From assembly GCA_016929295.1 (NCBI GenBank), contig JAFGJB010000277.1, positions 1 through 35,028 of the forward strand: DNA of 35,028 nt, written 5' to 3'. The position numbers were made by a program, and so were the translations under genes. The DNA comes from Candidatus Zhuqueibacterota bacterium (GTDB lineage: Bacteria; Zhuqueibacterota; Zhuqueibacteria; Residuimicrobiales; Krinioviventaceae). Position 1 is the first letter of the stretch. Every line of letters begins with the position of its first letter. Below are positions 34,484 through 35,028 of this stretch, piece after piece. The notes under the pieces were generated by a model that was given only the letters and a program-made list of their open reading frames with translations, made no database searches and was not told the origin of the DNA.

Positions 34484-35028
34484 TCCCGTATCACTCTTCA
34501 CTTTGGTGAAAACGCCTTTTTTCATCCATCCGGATGAAAAAGCAGGGCGTCAACGGATTCGCAGTAGATGCAGTGCTTCTGCGCCGCTGCTGGTCATTCT
34601 GCTGCTGGCCAATTGCCTGCGGGCAAATGATCAGCTGCGGCCATCGCCATTCATCATTCTGCAGGACAATGAAAAATGCATGCTTCCTCAACCGGGCAAA
34701 GTGACATTGTTTTTTCTGCCATTATCGCCGCCGGCGGCAAAAAGTGAATGGCACTATCTGTCGGCGCTCTCGAACTGTCTGCCGCAACATCAGCTCTCTG
34801 TCTATCATGTTGTCTTTGATTCCACAGCGGACGCCGGAGATTTGACCATGATCCTGCCGCAATCAGATGTATTCGATTCTACTTTCGCTCGGGCAACCGA
34901 GTATGCGACAGATATCGTCCTACTCGTCGATAAAAGTGCTGAGCCCCAATGTACCAAGATTAGTGCAAAAACGGACAATTTTAGGATGAAAATAGTGCTA
35001 AGCTATTGTTTATTAGTACGGCGACTCA
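34476..35028 (+). CDS. Partial gene overlapping the propeller gene; thioredoxin-like fold possible
   Basis: Open to the window end; 184 codons translated by eye. The ATG at 34476 overlaps the propeller stop by 8 bp and is preceded by GGAGGAAGG. The N-terminus is MINPVSLFTLVKTPFFIHPD. A hydrophobic stretch follows a basic segment at about 36-46 (APLLVILLLANC), probably a signal or anchor, though unusually far from the start. Then comes PGKVTLFFLPLSPPAAKSEW, with LSVYHVVFDS 30 residues later. This resembles the beta-alpha-beta opening of a redoxin/TlpA-like domain but with no CxxC (SPPA instead). I do not recognise the family; the missing C-terminus could decide. Confidence 0.6.
   Translation, partial: MINPVSLFTLVKTPFFIHPDEKAGRQRIRSRCSASAPLLVILLLANCLRANDQLRPSPFIILQDNEKCMLPQPGKVTLFFLPLSPPAAKSEWHYLSALSNCLPQHQLSVYHVVFDSTADAGDLTMILPQSDVFDSTFARATEYATDIVLLVDKSAEPQCTKISAKTDNFRMKIVLSYCLLVRRL

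Noticed and set aside
1-35028. tRNA or rRNA genes, CRISPR arrays, intact insertion sequences
   Set aside because: None recognised on reading; no regularly spaced repeats and no complete transposase or integrase. A covariance-model scan would be needed to exclude small RNAs.

Overview
This looks like a chromosomal window from a Gram-negative, carbohydrate-degrading bacterium, probably of the Fibrobacterota-Chlorobiota-Bacteroidota (FCB) superphylum or a neighbouring candidate phylum. The evidence is the mix of families: GH97, GH127-like and GH29 enzymes, a carboxypeptidase-regulatory-like domain protein, a 6-bladed beta-propeller lipoprotein, tandem-hydrolase esterases, and a CusA-type permease of the long form. 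There is no SusC/SusD pair. Most genes have clear Shine-Dalgarno (SD) sequences (GGAGG or AGGAG). This placement is inference; no rRNA gene is present to confirm it.

Layout. (1) 1-1673, minus: a MoxR ATPase and the start of a DUF58 protein, cut by the window edge. (2) 1849-3356, plus: rlmN overlapping a SLOG/LOG-like gene, convergent with a small membrane-anchored coiled-coil protein. (3) 3918-4551: AT-rich gap with a dispersed-repeat-like inverted element. (4) 4552-10566, plus: HAD hydrolase, PqaA-like lipoprotein, argG-argH with overlapping stop and start, a two-helix small membrane protein and metF. (5) 10596-14519, minus: a GH127-like enzyme followed by a GH97 enzyme, both with signal peptides. 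(6) 14812-18617, plus: a CarboxypepD_reg-like exported protein, an unusual six-cysteine radical SAM protein, and a divergent AspC-like aminotransferase. (7) 18679-23394, minus: DEAD-box helicase, a compact Rho, and a secreted tandem-domain esterase 30 bp after rho. (8) 23395-25316: a gap with possible transposase remnants, a GH29 fucosidase, and a gap holding a 28-codon ORF with a perfect SD. (9) 25317-32831, minus: a heavy-metal efflux operon (Cys/His-rich small protein, TolC-like channel, membrane fusion protein, RND permease), with its last three genes joined by ATGA overlaps. (10) 33068-35028, plus: a secreted four-cysteine peptide, a beta-propeller lipoprotein, and an overlapping gene that runs off the window.

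How it fits together. Housekeeping genes (argGH, metF, rlmN, rho, DEAD-box helicase) are interleaved with an outward-facing set for polysaccharide use (GH97, GH127-like, GH29, esterase) and metal defence. The best candidates for something undescribed are the radical SAM/aminotransferase pair at 15851-18617, and the cassette at 33068-35028 (secreted Cys peptide, propeller lipoprotein, overlapping partner), which is divergent from the metal-efflux operon. No tRNA, rRNA, CRISPR array or intact mobile element was recognised by eye.
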